NCBI RefSeq assembly: GCF_003112515.1
Contig: NZ_BEVZ01000002.1
Span: 1,240,001-1,304,000, forward strand
Direction of reading: 5' to 3'
Origin: Streptomyces fragilis
GTDB lineage: Bacteria; Actinomycetota; Actinomycetes; Streptomycetales; Streptomycetaceae
Length of the DNA stretch: 64,000 nt
The position numbers and the translations under genes are program-made. The first letter of the stretch is position 1; every line of letters starts with the position of its first letter. The notes beneath the pieces are model-generated. The model did no database searches and was not told the DNA's origin. It saw nothing but the letters and a program-made list of their open reading frames with translations. Positions 32,459-42,036 of this stretch are shown here, one piece after another.

Positions 32459-33811
32459 CTACGTGACGGTGGTCGAGGTCGGGGCGGGCGGGCGGACGGT
32501 GAGGCGGGCGGCAGGGGGACGGGCGTGGCCGTCCTCGGGGTTCGGGGGCGCGGAGTCGTAGCGGCGGACGACGTGGTGGAGGGCGGCGAGGAGACCGTCG
32601 GCGGTGAGGGGCGCGGCGGTCGTGGCGTCGGCGCCTATCGGCATGCCGCCGGTGGCGGCCCAGCGGAGCCGGCCGGTGGGGTCGACCAGGCCGCGGGAGC
32701 GGCCGGGATTGTCGGGGTGGAGGCAGAACGGGACGTCCAGCAGGCCGCGTGCGAAGGCCGCGGGCAGGGCGCGGGACAGGTCGTCATCGAGGTCCAGGAC
32801 GGTCTCGATCAGGGTCCGGGCCTCCGCGAGGACCTCGCCGCCGTCTGCGTCGGGACCGTCGGGCCCGTCGGGTGCGGCGGGGGGCCCGGCGAGCGCGGCG
32901 GCCGCGGCGGCGGTCTCCAGGGCGCGGACGTTCTCCTCCACCGTGGGGATGCGGTGGGCCTCGGCGGTGGTCTTGACGATCAGCCGGCCCGCCCCGGAGC
33001 GCACCGCGAGGCGGGCGGAGGCCTCCAGGAGACGGGTCGCGCCGTGCGGGGTGCGCGGATAGACGCCCATGTAGGTGTAGAGCACCACGTGGTGGTCCAC
33101 GCCCGCGGGCAGGAACTCCGCGGCGAGCCGGCGCAGCGCGCGGACCGCCTCCTCGTCCTGGCCCGGGTGGGTCTGCTGGGCGTAGCTGAGGGAGACGCTG
33201 CGGATCCCGTGCTGGGCGAAGAACAGGCACTCCAGGACGCTCAGGGCGACGAGCAGACCGGGCGGGCACAGCTGGCCGAGCAGGCAGCCGCCGAAGCTCT
33301 CCACGTGCGGGACGGCGCCCGGACGGACGGCGCCGGCCAGCAGTTCGCAGGCGCGGGCCCAGGCGGCGACGGAGCGGCGCAGGGGGGTGCGTCCGTAGGG
33401 CAGGCAGTAGGAGACGGGACCGCCCTCGGTGGCGTCCAGGCCGGCCGCGGTGAGCGCGCGGACGATGGCCTCGGGCCGGGCGGAGCCGTGCCGGACCTGG
33501 ACGGGGAACCCCTCGTCGACCAGTCCCGCCAGGAGGGCGCGGGTGACGGCGGCCGGGTGGGTGGCGATCGGGTAGCCGTTGAGGCGGGCTCCGTCGGCGA
33601 CCGCCGCGCGGGCGGCGGCCAGGTCGCCGACGCGGGTGTAGCTGTCGACGGTCAGCGTGCCCGCGGTGGTGGCGGTGGCGGCCCGGGTCCTCTCGAGGCC
33701 GGCCCGCATCAGGCGGGGGTCCCCGAACCCCATGCGGGGCTGGACGACGAGCCGGCCGGCGTCCGCGGCGGCGGCGACGAAGGCGCCGAAGGAGACGTGG
33801 CGGGCGGTCAT
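32459..33811 (-). CDS. glmE: Glutamate mutase (methylaspartate mutase) epsilon subunit
   Basis: 450 residues from ATG 33811, overlapping the sigma-subunit stop (ATGA). The sequence follows the GlmE/MutE TIM-barrel pattern: VQPRMGFGDPRLMRAGLERT, LTVDSYTRVGD, LNGYPIATHP, VQVRHGSARPEAI, SVSLSYAQQTHPGQD and LIVKTTAEAHRIPTVEENV. With the sigma subunit and adenosylcobalamin it would rearrange L-glutamate to threo-3-methyl-L-aspartate. An Ala/Pro/Asp-rich insert (about residues 290-305) precedes the C-terminal part. A 138-bp purine-rich gap separates it from the synthetase-like gene downstream. Confidence 0.92.
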   Translation of the reverse strand: MTARHVSFGAFVAAAADAGRLVVQPRMGFGDPRLMRAGLERTRAATATTAGTLTVDSYTRVGDLAAARAAVADGARLNGYPIATHPAAVTRALLAGLVDEGFPVQVRHGSARPEAIVRALTAAGLDATEGGPVSYCLPYGRTPLRRSVAAWARACELLAGAVRPGAVPHVESFGGCLLGQLCPPGLLVALSVLECLFFAQHGIRSVSLSYAQQTHPGQDEEAVRALRRLAAEFLPAGVDHHVVLYTYMGVYPRTPHGATRLLEASARLAVRSGAGRLIVKTTAEAHRIPTVEENVRALETAAAAAALAGPPAAPDGPDGPDADGGEVLAEARTLIETVLDLDDDLSRALPAAFARGLLDVPFCLHPDNPGRSRGLVDPTGRLRWAATGGMPIGADATTAAPLTADGLLAALHHVVRRYDSAPPNPEDGHARPPAARLTVRPPAPTSTTVT

Positions 33812-34218
33812 GCCGGCACCCCGCCGTGGACACGGGCGGCGAGGAAGCCGCGCAGGGCGTCCAGGTCGTCGCCGAGGACGGCGTCGCAGCCGGCCCGCAG
33901 CAGGCGGGCCGTCTCCGTCTCCTGCGGGCGGCCGGCGACGCCCAGCTTGCCGCCGATCACCACCGGGACGGCGGCGAGAGCGGGTTCGGCGCGCAGCCGG
34001 CGGACGGCGGCGAGGCCGTCGCGGTAGCCGTGCCCGTTGACGCTGCTGAGCACCACCGCGTCGGGAGCGTGCCGCCGGCAGGCGTCGGCCAGCTCCTCGG
34101 CGTCCACGCAGGGGCCGAGTCCGACGACCTCGTGGCCCAGCTCGCCGAGGAAGAGCTGGAGATACACGAGATTCCAGGTGTGGGAATCCGAAGCGGTTCC
34201 GCTCAGGAGTATCTTCAT
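33808..34218 (-). CDS. glmS: Glutamate mutase sigma (B12-binding) subunit
   Basis: 136 residues from ATG 34218. The B12-binding fold is clear: KILLSGTASDSHTWNLVYLQ contains the cobalt-ligand histidine in DSHTWN, LSSVNGHGYRDGL is the SxL-type nucleotide-tail loop, and VVIGGKLGV is the GG motif. In characterised sigma subunits the first motif is DxHxxG; here the last Gly is Asn. It binds adenosylcobalamin and pairs with the epsilon subunit. It is the first gene of the operon. No ribosome site precedes ATG 34218, whereas TATTCT lies about 10 nt upstream, so the message may be leaderless. Confidence 0.9.
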   Translation of the reverse strand: MKILLSGTASDSHTWNLVYLQLFLGELGHEVVGLGPCVDAEELADACRRHAPDAVVLSSVNGHGYRDGLAAVRRLRAEPALAAVPVVIGGKLGVAGRPQETETARLLRAGCDAVLGDDLDALRGFLAARVHGGVPA

Positions 34219-34313
34219 GTCATAGAGAATAGATTTCCCGGGATTCCGGAAGGGGAAGCGGAGGCGGCAGCAGTGACCGGCAGTTTCCCGCACGCTTTTC
34301 CCGCACGGGGAAA
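34219..34313 (-). promoter_or_regulatory. Promoter/operator region of the glutamate mutase operon
   Basis: This stretch is clearly richer in A+T than its surroundings. It has a minus-strand -10-like TATTCT near 34227-34232, TTTCCCGCACG repeated at 34284-34294 and 34297-34307, and an inverted repeat TTTCCC-N5-GGGAAA (34297-34313). The elements fit a regulated promoter; the binding protein is unknown. Confidence 0.4.
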
Positions 34314-34341
34314 TCAGGACGGCGAGGACCGGAAAAGCGGG

Positions 34342-34380
34342 AAGCGCCGTGTCCCGCGGGAGCTGCGGGACACGGCGCTT
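34342..34380 (-). terminator. Strong terminator after the NRPS-mbtH operon
   Basis: Perfect 16-bp stem: AAGCGCCGTGTCCCGC (34342-34357), 7-nt loop, GCGGGACACGGCGCTT (34365-34380). It lies 25 nt beyond the mbtH stop on the minus strand and separates the NRPS genes from the glutamate mutase operon. Confidence 0.85.
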
Positions 34381-34405
34381 CTCGGTTCCAGGGGTACCGG
34401 CGGTC

Positions 34406-34621
34406 TCAGGTGTACTGGGCGACGAGGCTGCGCGGGCGGATGTCGGTCCAGTTGGCGGTCACGTACTCCAGGGCCTCGTCCCGGTTCCCCGGTCCCCAGA
34501 CGCCGGCCCAGCCGGCCGGCACGTCCGCGAAGGCGGGCCACAGGGAGTGCTGACCTTCGTCGTTCACGACGACGTGGAAGGTTCCCTCGGAATTGTCGAA
34601 CGGGTTGACGGAATCACTCAT
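34406..34621 (-). CDS. mbtH: MbtH-like protein
   Basis: 71 residues from ATG 34621, overlapping the NRPS stop by ATGA. It shows the family pattern: [33 protein letters not shown], then [18 protein letters not shown], including the conserved Trp residues. MbtH-like proteins bind A domains and support their folding and activity, so this one should be a partner of one or more A domains of the neighbouring synthetases. Confidence 0.95.
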   Translation of the reverse strand: MSDSVNPFDNSEGTFHVVVNDEGQHSLWPAFADVPAGWAGVWGPGNRDEALEYVTANWTDIRPRSLVAQYT

Positions 34622-37600
34622 GACTGGCTCCTCGATTCTTCCTTCTCCACGATGGAGAGCTTTTCCGAAATGATTCTTCCGATGTGCGAGAGAGGTTCCG
34701 GTTCGGTCATGCGGAGGTGTTCGGATTCCACGGTGTGGTTCTCCACGACGCCCTCGGTGCAGGAAATCCACGTGGCGGCCAGGGCGCCCTCCGGTTCACC
34801 GGGCCTGCGGGCCGTGAAGAACGTCAGGTCCGCGTCGGCGACGCCCGGGACGTACCGCGCCATGAGGCCGGCGTGGGTCTGCGAGGCGTGCAGCACGGCA
34901 TCCAGCTCCGCGGCGGAGAAGCCGGCCAGCACCGGGTCCTCACGGGCGATCCGCTCCCTCGCGGCGGCCGGGTCCCCGCCGCCCGGCACCGGCTCTCCCA
35001 CGCCGGGTGCCTCGTCCGGCAGCACGGACACGCTGCCGGGCCCCGTCAGGTGGGCGTCCATCAGCGCGAGGAGTTCGACGCGTTCGCCCGCCGCGCGCAG
35101 CCGCACCGCCATGGCGTGGGCGACGATCCCGCCGAAGGACCAGCCGAGCAGCCGGTAGGGGCCCCAGGGCTGCACCTGCCGGATCCGCTCCAGGTAGTCG
35201 TCGGCCATCTCCTCCACGCTGCGCGGCCGGTGTCCCGGCTCGCTCAGCGCCCGGGCCTGCAGCGCGTACAGCGGCTGGTCGTCGCCCAGGTGACGGGCCA
35301 GGCCCGCGTAGGACCAGCCGACGCCGGTGCCGGGGTGGACGCAGAACAGCGGGCGGCGGGCGCCACGGGTGCTCAGGGGCAGCAGCACGCCCAGCGCGCC
35401 GGCCGTGCCGTCGTCGTCCGCGCCGAGCAGCCCGGCCGGGGTGGGCTGCCGGAACAGGTCGCGGACGGTTCGCTCGACGCCCAGGACGCTGCGCATGCGG
35501 CTGACCAGGCGCACGCCGAGCAGCGAATGGCCGCCCAGGGTGAAGAAGTTGTCGTCGATGCCGACCCGTTCCACGCCGAGGACCTCGGCGAACAGGCCGC
35601 ACAGCACCTCCTCGCGGGCGTTGCGGGGCAGCCTGCCTTCGGCCGCGGCGGCCCGGTCCGGGGCGGGCAGCGCCGCGCGGTCCGGTTTGCCGTTGACGGT
35701 CAGCGGCAGGGCGTCGAGGACGACGACGGCGGACGGCACCAGGTGGTCGGGGAGCGTCCGCCGGACCCGGGCGAGCAGTCCGGGCCCGGTGACGGTGTGC
35801 CCCTCGCGCGGGACGACGTAACCGACGAGGGTCTTCCCGCCGGGCCCGTCCTCGCGGACGACGGCCAGCGCCTGCCCGACCCCGGGGAGGCATGCCAGCG
35901 CCTGCTCCACCTCCCCGGGTTCCACGCGCACGCCGCGCAGCTTGACCTGGCCGTCCGCGCGCCCCAGGAAGCGCAGCTCGCCGGCGGGAGTCCACAGGAC
36001 CCGGTCCCCGGTGCGGTACATGCGGCTGCCGTCGGTCTCGAACGGGTCGGGGACGAACCGTTCCGCGGTCAGGGCGGGCCGGCCGACGTAGCCGCGGGCC
36101 ACGTGGGCGCCGGCGATGTACAGCTCGCCCGGCACGCCCGGCGGGACGGGGCGCAGCGCCTCGTCGAGGACGTGGCCGCGGGTGTTGTCCATCGGGTTGC
36201 CGAGGTGGATGCCGGTGCCGCGCAGGGTGCGCTGCGCGGTGCCGAACCACTGGTTGTGGGAGGCGAAGGTGGTCTCGGTGGGTCCGTAGGAGTGGACCAG
36301 GGCGGTGTCCGGGCAGTGGGAGAGGACCCGCTGGAGCGCGACCGGGGAGACGACGTCGCCGCCGGTCCACACCTCGCGCAGCAGCCGGAGGGTGTCCAGG
36401 CCCTCCTCGGCCATCAGGTGGAACAGGCCGGCGGTGAAGTAGGCGGCGGTCGCACCGTGCTCGCGGACGGCCCGGGCCGTCTCCGTGAGGTCGGTGCCGT
36501 CACCCGGCATGACGACCAGGCTGCCGCCGTTGAGGAGCGGCACCCAGATCTCGAAGACCGAGGCGTCGAAGCCGGTCGCCGAGTGGACCAGCATCCGGCG
36601 CGGCGCGCCGGCGGCGACGTCGCGGTCGGCGGCCAGCTCGAGCACGTTGCGGTGGGTCACCCCCACGCCCTTGGGCCGGCCGGTCGAGCCGGACGTGAAC
36701 ATCACGTACATCAGGTCGTCGCCGGTCGCCCCCGCGCTGTCCGCCGGGTCCGTGGCGTCTGCCGGGTCCGCGGCGCCCGCGAAGTCCGCGGCGCTCGGGG
36801 AGACTTCGCCGTCCGCGCGGATGCCGGTGGGCCCGGGGGCCGGGTCCTGGCCGGCGGGTGCGTCCACGGCCAGCACCCGCCAGGCGCCGGCCGCGTCGGC
36901 GCCGCCCGCCTCGGCGCCCGGCACCGCGGCGGCGTGGGCGGTGTCGGTGGCGACGAGCCGGGCCGCGCCGTCCTCGAGCATCAGCCGGAGCCGGGCGGCG
37001 GGCAGCCGCGGGTCCAGCGGGAGGTAGGCGGCGCCGCAGCGCAGGACGGCGAGCGCGGTGACCACCAGGGGCACGCCGCGTTCCAGCAGCACGCCGACGG
37101 TGTCGCCGCGCCGCACCCCGGCGGCCCGCAGGCGGGTGGCCAGGGCGGCGGCCCGCTCGTCGAGTTCCCGGCGGGTGACGGTCTCCTCGCCGGCGATCAG
37201 CGCGGGTTCGTCCGGGGCGCTCCGGGCTCGCCGGGCGATCCGCTCGTGGACCGTGCCGGGGGCGGGTCCGGTGGTGGCGGTGTCGTTGTGCTCGGCCAGC
37301 CGGAACCGGTCGGCGTCGGTGAGCAGCGGGACGTCGGCGATGCGCAGGCCGGGGTCGGCGGCCGCGGCGCGCAGGATTGCCTCGAGGTGGGCGGCGAGCA
37401 CGGCGGCGGTCGCCTCGTCGAACAGGTCGGCGGCGTACTCCAGTCCGCCGGCCAGGCCGAGCGGGCGGCCCCGCGGGTCGCGCCGCTCCGTCAGGGCGAA
37501 GGTCAGGTCGAACTTGACGGACGCGGTGGACAGCAGCCCCGGCTCGGCGTCCCGGAACAGCTCCTGCCCGCCGCCGGCCGCCGGGCCGTCGTCCTGGTGG

Positions 37601-40600
37601 AGCTGGACGACGATCTGGGCCAGCGGGTGGCGGGCGGCGGAGCGGTCCGGGTTCAGGTGCTCCACCACGCGCTCGAAGGGCAGGTCCTGGTGCGCGTAGG
37701 CGGCCAGGTCGGCCTGCCGGACCCGTTCCAGGAGCTCGGTGAAGGCGGGATCGCCGGAGGTGTCGGTGCGCAGCACCAGGGTGTTGACGAAGAAGCCGAC
37801 GAGGCCGGCGAGCCTCTCGTCGTCGCGTCCGGCGGTCATGGTGGCCAGCGGCAGGTCGGTGCCCGCGCCGTGCCGGGTGAGGAGGGCGGCGAGCGCCGCC
37901 TGCAGAACCATGAACAGGGTGGCTCCGGAGTGCCGGGCCAGCTCGTCGAGGGCCCGGTGGGTGGCGGCGTCGAGGACGATCGGGACGTGGCCGCCCCGGT
38001 GGGAGGGCTCGGCGGGGCGGGGCCGGGCGGCGGGCAGCTCCAGCACCGGCGGGGCCCCGGCCAGGTTCCGTGCCCAGAACTCCAGGTGATCCCGTACGGC
38101 CGCCTCGTCGGAGGCAAGTTCGTGCTGCCAGAGGGCGTAGTCGGCGTACTGGACGGGCAGCGGCTCCCAGCCGGGGGCGCGGCCCTCGGCGCGGGCACGG
38201 TAGGCGGTGGCGAGGTCGCCGAGGAGGGGGCCGACGGACCAGCCGTCGGCGGCGATGTGGTGGACGACCAGGACCAGGAGCTGTCCGCCGTCGTCCTCCT
38301 CGACCAGCCAGGCCTTCAGCGGGATCTCGTGGGCCAGGTCGAAGACGTGCCCCGCGGCCTCGGCGACCGTGGCGGCGAGCCGGCCCGGGGCCGCTTTCCG
38401 CCGGACGAGGCCGGGCCGGGCGGCGGGCAGGACGTCCTGGTGGGGTTCGCCGTCCGCCGACCGGTAGACGGTGCGCAGCACCTCGTGCCGGTCGGTCAGG
38501 TCGGCGAGTGCCTGCTCCAGGACGCCGGCGTCGAGCGGCGCGGTCGGGCGCAGGACGAGGGGGATGTCGTAGGCGGCGCCGGGGCCCTCCATGACGTCCA
38601 CGAACCACAGCCGGCGCTGCGCGGAGGACAGCGGGAGACGCTCGGGGCGGTGCGCGCGGGCGACCGGCCGGGGACGGGACTCCCCGGCGGCGGATCCGCC
38701 GGGGAGCGGTCCGGCGGTGGCGGCGATGCGGCGGGCGAGGGCGTCGGGGGAGGGGGCGAGCAGCAGGTCGCTGACGCGGACCTCGGCGCCGAGGCGGGCG
38801 CGGATCCGGTTGGCGAGGCGGACGCCGCTCATGGAGTGTCCGCCGATGGTGAAGAAGCCCTCGTGTGGGCCCACGTCCTCCAGACCGAGGATCTCGGCGA
38901 ACAACTCCCGCAGCACGTCCACGTGTTCGGCGGGCGGCTCCTCACCGGCGGCCGGGTCCGGGCCCACCTCGGCGGTGCGCTCGCGGCGTTCGTCCAGGGC
39001 GCGCCGGTCGGCGGGGGCGATCAGCCCGGCGTCCTCCACGCGGGCCGCGGGATCGTCGGCGGCGGCGCGCAGGGCGCGCTCGAAGGCGGTGAGCAGGAGG
39101 CGGACGGTGTTCTCGTCGAGGACGTCGTGCGCGTACTCCAGGCCGATGCGCAGGCCGGCGGGGGCGCCGTCCGGACCGTGGTGCTCCACGCAGGCGGCGG
39201 TCAGGTCGAAGGGGGTGGTGGCCGGGCCGTCCCCGGCGAAGCGGCCCGGGACCGGGCCGAGGGCGAAGGAAGTGTCGGCGGGCGCGGCGGGCGTGAGGGT
39301 GAGCATCACCTGGAACAGGGGGTGGACGCCCGGGGTGCGGGGCGGGTTGAGGTGTTCGACGAGCAGGTCGAAGGGCACCCGCTGGTGGGCGAAGGCGGCG
39401 AGGTCGGCGTCGCGGACCCGCTCGAGAAGTTCGGCGAAGGCCGGTGCGCCGGAGGTGTCGGTGGGCAGCACCAGGGTGTTGACGAAGAAACCGACGAGGG
39501 AGTCGAGCGCCTCGTCGTCGCGTCCGGCGACCGGGGTGCCCAGGGTGACCCGCTCGCCGGCGCCCGCAGCGCGCAGCACGAGGGCGAGGGCGGCCTGCAG
39601 GACCATCAGGACACTGGCGTCGTGGTCGGTGGCCAGCCGGGCGAGGCGGGCGTGCGTGGCGGCGTCGACGTCAGCGGTGACCAGGGCGCCCCGGCGGCCG
39701 GGGACGGCGGGGCGGGGGCGGTCGAGGGGCAGCTCGGCCACCGCGGGCATCCCGTCCAGGGCGGAGCGCCAGTGGGCCAGGCCCCGGGAGACGGCGGAGT
39801 CCGCGTCCCGCGGGTCGCCCAGGACGTCGTTCTGCCACAGGGTGTAGTCGGCGTACTGGACGGGCAGCGGCTCCCAGCCGGGGGCGCGCCCCCGGACCCG
39901 GTCGGCGTAGGCGCGGGCCAGATCGGTCATCAGCGGGGTGAGGGACCAGCCGTCGCCCGCCACGTGGTGCAGGAGCACGGCGAGGGTCGCGCCGGGACCG
40001 TCCTGCGGCAGGAACAGGGCGACCCGCAGCGGAAGGTCGCGGGAGAGGTCGAAGCTCTCGGCGGTGAACCGGGCCACCCGGCCGGGGACCTCACCGGCCG
40101 GGCACTCCACGGTGCGCAGCCGGACCACCGACGGGGCCAGGACGTGCTGGTACGGCTCCTCGTCCGGGGTGAGGAACACGGTGCGCAGCACCTCGTGCCG
40201 TTCGGCGAGGTCGGTGACGGCGGCGGCCAGCGCTGCCGGGTCGGGCCGCGCGTCCAGTTCGAGGACGATCGGCATGTTGTACGCGGCGGACGGACCGTCG
40301 AGCTGGTCGACCAGCCACAGCCGCCGCTGGGCGTGGGACAGCGGCACCCGGTCCTCGGGGGACAGCGGCTTCTCGTGGACGACCGGCAGCCGCGGGTCGG
40401 TGGTGCGCAGGGCCTTGCGGTCGATCTTGCCGGAGCTGGTGCGGGGCAGGGCGACGACGACGGCGACGGCTGCCGGGACGGCGGCGGCCGGCATGCGCTC
40501 GCGCACCCAGTCGCGCAGCTCGCCCGCGCCCGCGGCGCCGTCGGTCACGGCGAAGGCGACGAGCCGTTTGACGCCGTCGGCCTCCTGCTGGGCCACGACC

Positions 40601-41841
40601 GCCGCCTCCCGGACCGCGGGGTGGCCGGCGAGGACGGAGTCGACGGCGGCCGGGTCGATGCGCTGCCCGCCGATCTTCACCTCGTCGTCGACGCGGCCGT
40701 GGAAGAGGATCTGCCCGTCGTCCCCGACCTCGACCAGGTCACCCGTGCGGTAGGCGCGCTCCCCGTTCAGCGTGGTGAAACGACGGGCGTTGAGCTCGGG
40801 GCGGCCGAGGTAGCCGCGGGTCAGGCCGCCGCCCAGCAGCCACAGTTCGCCGTCGACGACGGCGGTGCGGACGCCGGGCAGGGGACGGCCGATGGGGACG
40901 GGACCGCCGTCGTGGTCGGTGAGGTCGGCGACGGTGGCGGCGACCGTCGCCTCGGTGGGCCCGTAGCTGTTGAGGAGGCGGACCCGGCCACCGGTCAGCT
41001 CGCGCCACTGGGCGACCCGCTCCGGCAGGGCGGCCTCGCCGAAGGTGCCCACCAGACGCAGGCAGTCGGGCAGCCGCGCGGACCCGGTGGACAGCACGTG
41101 GACCAGCTCGTGCCAGTAGGCGGCGGGCAGGTCCACCAGGGTGACGCCGTGGCGGGCGCACCCGGTGAGGAACTCGCCGACGTCCAGCATGTCGTCGGTG
41201 CGCAGCACCAGGGTGGCGCCCGCGCCCAGGGCGCTGAAGATCTCCTGGACACTGGCGTCGAAGTGCAGCGGGCTGAACTGGAGGATCCGGTCGTCGGGGC
41301 CGATGCCGTAGGCGGGGATGACGCCGGCCGTGAAGTGGGCGAGGGAGTCGTGGGCGACGACGACGCCGTTGGGGGTGCCGGTGGACCCGGAGGTGTAGAT
41401 GACGTAGGCGGCGTCCGCGTCGACGCCGGGGCCGGGGAGGACGAGTTCGCCGTGCCGGGCGACGTCGGCGGGCGAGGGCGCGTCCGTGCCGCAGCAGTCC
41501 CGCAGGATCGCCCCGTTGCGCGCCTCGGGCGCCTGGACGTCCAGCGGCAGGTAGGCGGCCCCGGTGGTCAGGACGGCCAGGATGCCGACGATCGCCTCGA
41601 CGGAGCGCGGCCGGTGCACGGCGACCAGTCGGCCGGGCCCGGCGCCGGCCGCGGCCAGCTCGGCGGCCCGCTCGTCCACCGCGGCGGCGAGCTCGGCGTA
41701 GGTGAGGCCGGCCGCGCCCTGGACCAGGGCGCGGGCGCCGGGCCGGACGCGCGCCTGACGGGCGACGAGCTCGAGGACCGGCGGGGCAGGCGACGGGGAC
41801 GGTCCGCCGTCCAGCAGGTTTTCCGTTCCTATGGGGGGCAT
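34618..41841 (-). CDS. NRPS, domain order A-C-PCP-C-A-PCP-TE (terminal synthetase)
   Basis: 2407 residues from ATG 41841 with GGAGGAA. Approximate layout: A1 (1-490; P-loop [10 protein letters not shown] near 149, lacking the usual Lys), C1 (500-930; HHVAGDG near 626), PCP1 (GGHSM near 1001), C2 (1070-1500; HHIAADG near 1193), A2 (1540-2060; [10 protein letters not shown] near 1715), PCP2 (GGHSL near 2100), TE (2150-2400; GWSFGG near 2233, His in ESEHLRM). A1 runs straight into C1 with no carrier, and C1-PCP1 has no A domain between. Hand-read specificity residues: A1 D-A-Q-D-G-F-S-V-A, A2 D-A-F-Y-W-G-S-F-A; neither gives a sure substrate. The TE marks this as the last synthetase, releasing or cyclising the peptide. 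Confidence 0.9.
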   Translation of the reverse strand: MPPIGTENLLDGGPSPSPAPPVLELVARQARVRPGARALVQGAAGLTYAELAAAVDERAAELAAAGAGPGRLVAVHRPRSVEAIVGILAVLTTGAAYLPLDVQAPEARNGAILRDCCGTDAPSPADVARHGELVLPGPGVDADAAYVIYTSGSTGTPNGVVVAHDSLAHFTAGVIPAYGIGPDDRILQFSPLHFDASVQEIFSALGAGATLVLRTDDMLDVGEFLTGCARHGVTLVDLPAAYWHELVHVLSTGSARLPDCLRLVGTFGEAALPERVAQWRELTGGRVRLLNSYGPTEATVAATVADLTDHDGGPVPIGRPLPGVRTAVVDGELWLLGGGLTRGYLGRPELNARRFTTLNGERAYRTGDLVEVGDDGQILFHGRVDDEVKIGGQRIDPAAVDSVLAGHPAVREAAVVAQQEADGVKRLVAFAVTDGAAGAGELRDWVRERMPAAAVPAAVAVVVALPRTSSGKIDRKALRTTDPRLPVVHEKPLSPEDRVPLSHAQRRLWLVDQLDGPSAAYNMPIVLELDARPDPAALAAAVTDLAERHEVLRTVFLTPDEEPYQHVLAPSVVRLRTVECPAGEVPGRVARFTAESFDLSRDLPLRVALFLPQDGPGATLAVLLHHVAGDGWSLTPLMTDLARAYADRVRGRAPGWEPLPVQYADYTLWQNDVLGDPRDADSAVSRGLAHWRSALDGMPAVAELPLDRPRPAVPGRRGALVTADVDAATHARLARLATDHDASVLMVLQAALALVLRAAGAGERVTLGTPVAGRDDEALDSLVGFFVNTLVLPTDTSGAPAFAELLERVRDADLAAFAHQRVPFDLLVEHLNPPRTPGVHPLFQVMLTLTPAAPADTSFALGPVPGRFAGDGPATTPFDLTAACVEHHGPDGAPAGLRIGLEYAHDVLDENTVRLLLTAFERALRAAADDPAARVEDAGLIAPADRRALDERRERTAEVGPDPAAGEEPPAEHVDVLRELFAEILGLEDVGPHEGFFTIGGHSMSGVRLANRIRARLGAEVRVSDLLLAPSPDALARRIAATAGPLPGGSAAGESRPRPVARAHRPERLPLSSAQRRLWFVDVMEGPGAAYDIPLVLRPTAPLDAGVLEQALADLTDRHEVLRTVYRSADGEPHQDVLPAARPGLVRRKAAPGRLAATVAEAAGHVFDLAHEIPLKAWLVEEDDGGQLLVLVVHHIAADGWSVGPLLGDLATAYRARAEGRAPGWEPLPVQYADYALWQHELASDEAAVRDHLEFWARNLAGAPPVLELPAARPRPAEPSHRGGHVPIVLDAATHRALDELARHSGATLFMVLQAALAALLTRHGAGTDLPLATMTAGRDDERLAGLVGFFVNTLVLRTDTSGDPAFTELLERVRQADLAAYAHQDLPFERVVEHLNPDRSAARHPLAQIVVQLHQDDGPAAGGGQELFRDAEPGLLSTASVKFDLTFALTERRDPRGRPLGLAGGLEYAADLFDEATAAVLAAHLEAILRAAAADPGLRIADVPLLTDADRFRLAEHNDTATTGPAPGTVHERIARRARSAPDEPALIAGEETVTRRELDERAAALATRLRAAGVRRGDTVGVLLERGVPLVVTALAVLRCGAAYLPLDPRLPAARLRLMLEDGAARLVATDTAHAAAVPGAEAGGADAAGAWRVLAVDAPAGQDPAPGPTGIRADGEVSPSAADFAGAADPADATDPADSAGATGDDLMYVMFTSGSTGRPKGVGVTHRNVLELAADRDVAAGAPRRMLVHSATGFDASVFEIWVPLLNGGSLVVMPGDGTDLTETARAVREHGATAAYFTAGLFHLMAEEGLDTLRLLREVWTGGDVVSPVALQRVLSHCPDTALVHSYGPTETTFASHNQWFGTAQRTLRGTGIHLGNPMDNTRGHVLDEALRPVPPGVPGELYIAGAHVARGYVGRPALTAERFVPDPFETDGSRMYRTGDRVLWTPAGELRFLGRADGQVKLRGVRVEPGEVEQALACLPGVGQALAVVREDGPGGKTLVGYVVPREGHTVTGPGLLARVRRTLPDHLVPSAVVVLDALPLTVNGKPDRAALPAPDRAAAAEGRLPRNAREEVLCGLFAEVLGVERVGIDDNFFTLGGHSLLGVRLVSRMRSVLGVERTVRDLFRQPTPAGLLGADDDGTAGALGVLLPLSTRGARRPLFCVHPGTGVGWSYAGLARHLGDDQPLYALQARALSEPGHRPRSVEEMADDYLERIRQVQPWGPYRLLGWSFGGIVAHAMAVRLRAAGERVELLALMDAHLTGPGSVSVLPDEAPGVGEPVPGGGDPAAARERIAREDPVLAGFSAAELDAVLHASQTHAGLMARYVPGVADADLTFFTARRPGEPEGALAATWISCTEGVVENHTVESEHLRMTEPEPLSHIGRIISEKLSIVEKEESRSQS

Positions 41842-41855
41842 GCTGAGTTCCTCCG

Positions 41856-41914
41856 GTGAAGGGCACGGCCGAGAGACCGGGGCGAACGGTTCCTCTCGCC
41901 TCCGTGCCCTTCAC
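41856..41914 (-). promoter_or_regulatory. Long two-part hairpin directly before the ribosome site of the terminal NRPS
   Basis: Outer arms GTGAAGGGCACGG (41856-41868) and CCGTGCCCTTCAC (41902-41914) are perfect. Inner CGAGAG and CTCTCG extend the stem. The 41856 end abuts the GGAGG of the next gene. It could act as an attenuator or translational control element. Confidence 0.6.
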
Positions 41915-41950
41915 GCTAGGGGCGGCCGGAGCGCCCCCGGGGCAGTGCGC

Positions 41951-41994
41951 GCGGCAGCTGCGGGCGGCAGGAACGGGCCGCCCGCAGCTGCCGC
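41951..41994 (-). terminator. Perfect 18-bp terminator-like hairpin between two NRPS genes
   Basis: GCGGCAGCTGCGGGCGGC (41951-41968), loop of 8 nt, GCCGCCCGCAGCTGCCGC (41977-41994). It lies after the C-PCP-C-PCP synthetase and before the terminal synthetase on the minus strand, so it may end or attenuate the transcript. Confidence 0.75.
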
Positions 41995-42000
41995 TGCCGG

Positions 42001-42036
42001 TGCGTCAGGTGCGTCAGGTGCGTAAGGTGCGTCAGA
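42001..42036 (-). repeat. 9-bp tandem repeat spanning an NRPS stop codon
   Basis: Four consecutive units of TGCGTCAGG, two perfect and two with one change, cover the stop codon (42032-42034) of the C-PCP-C-PCP gene and its first 31 downstream bases. Confidence 0.85.

Noticed and set aside
34684..41859. A 2391-codon open frame on the plus strand opposite the terminal NRPS, and similar giant frames at 527-6100 (-), 42221-45973 (+) and 57781-63216 (+)
   Set aside because: They are antisense shadows caused by very high G+C. The encoded peptides are Gly/Arg/Val-rich with no domains, while the other strand encodes clear protein families.
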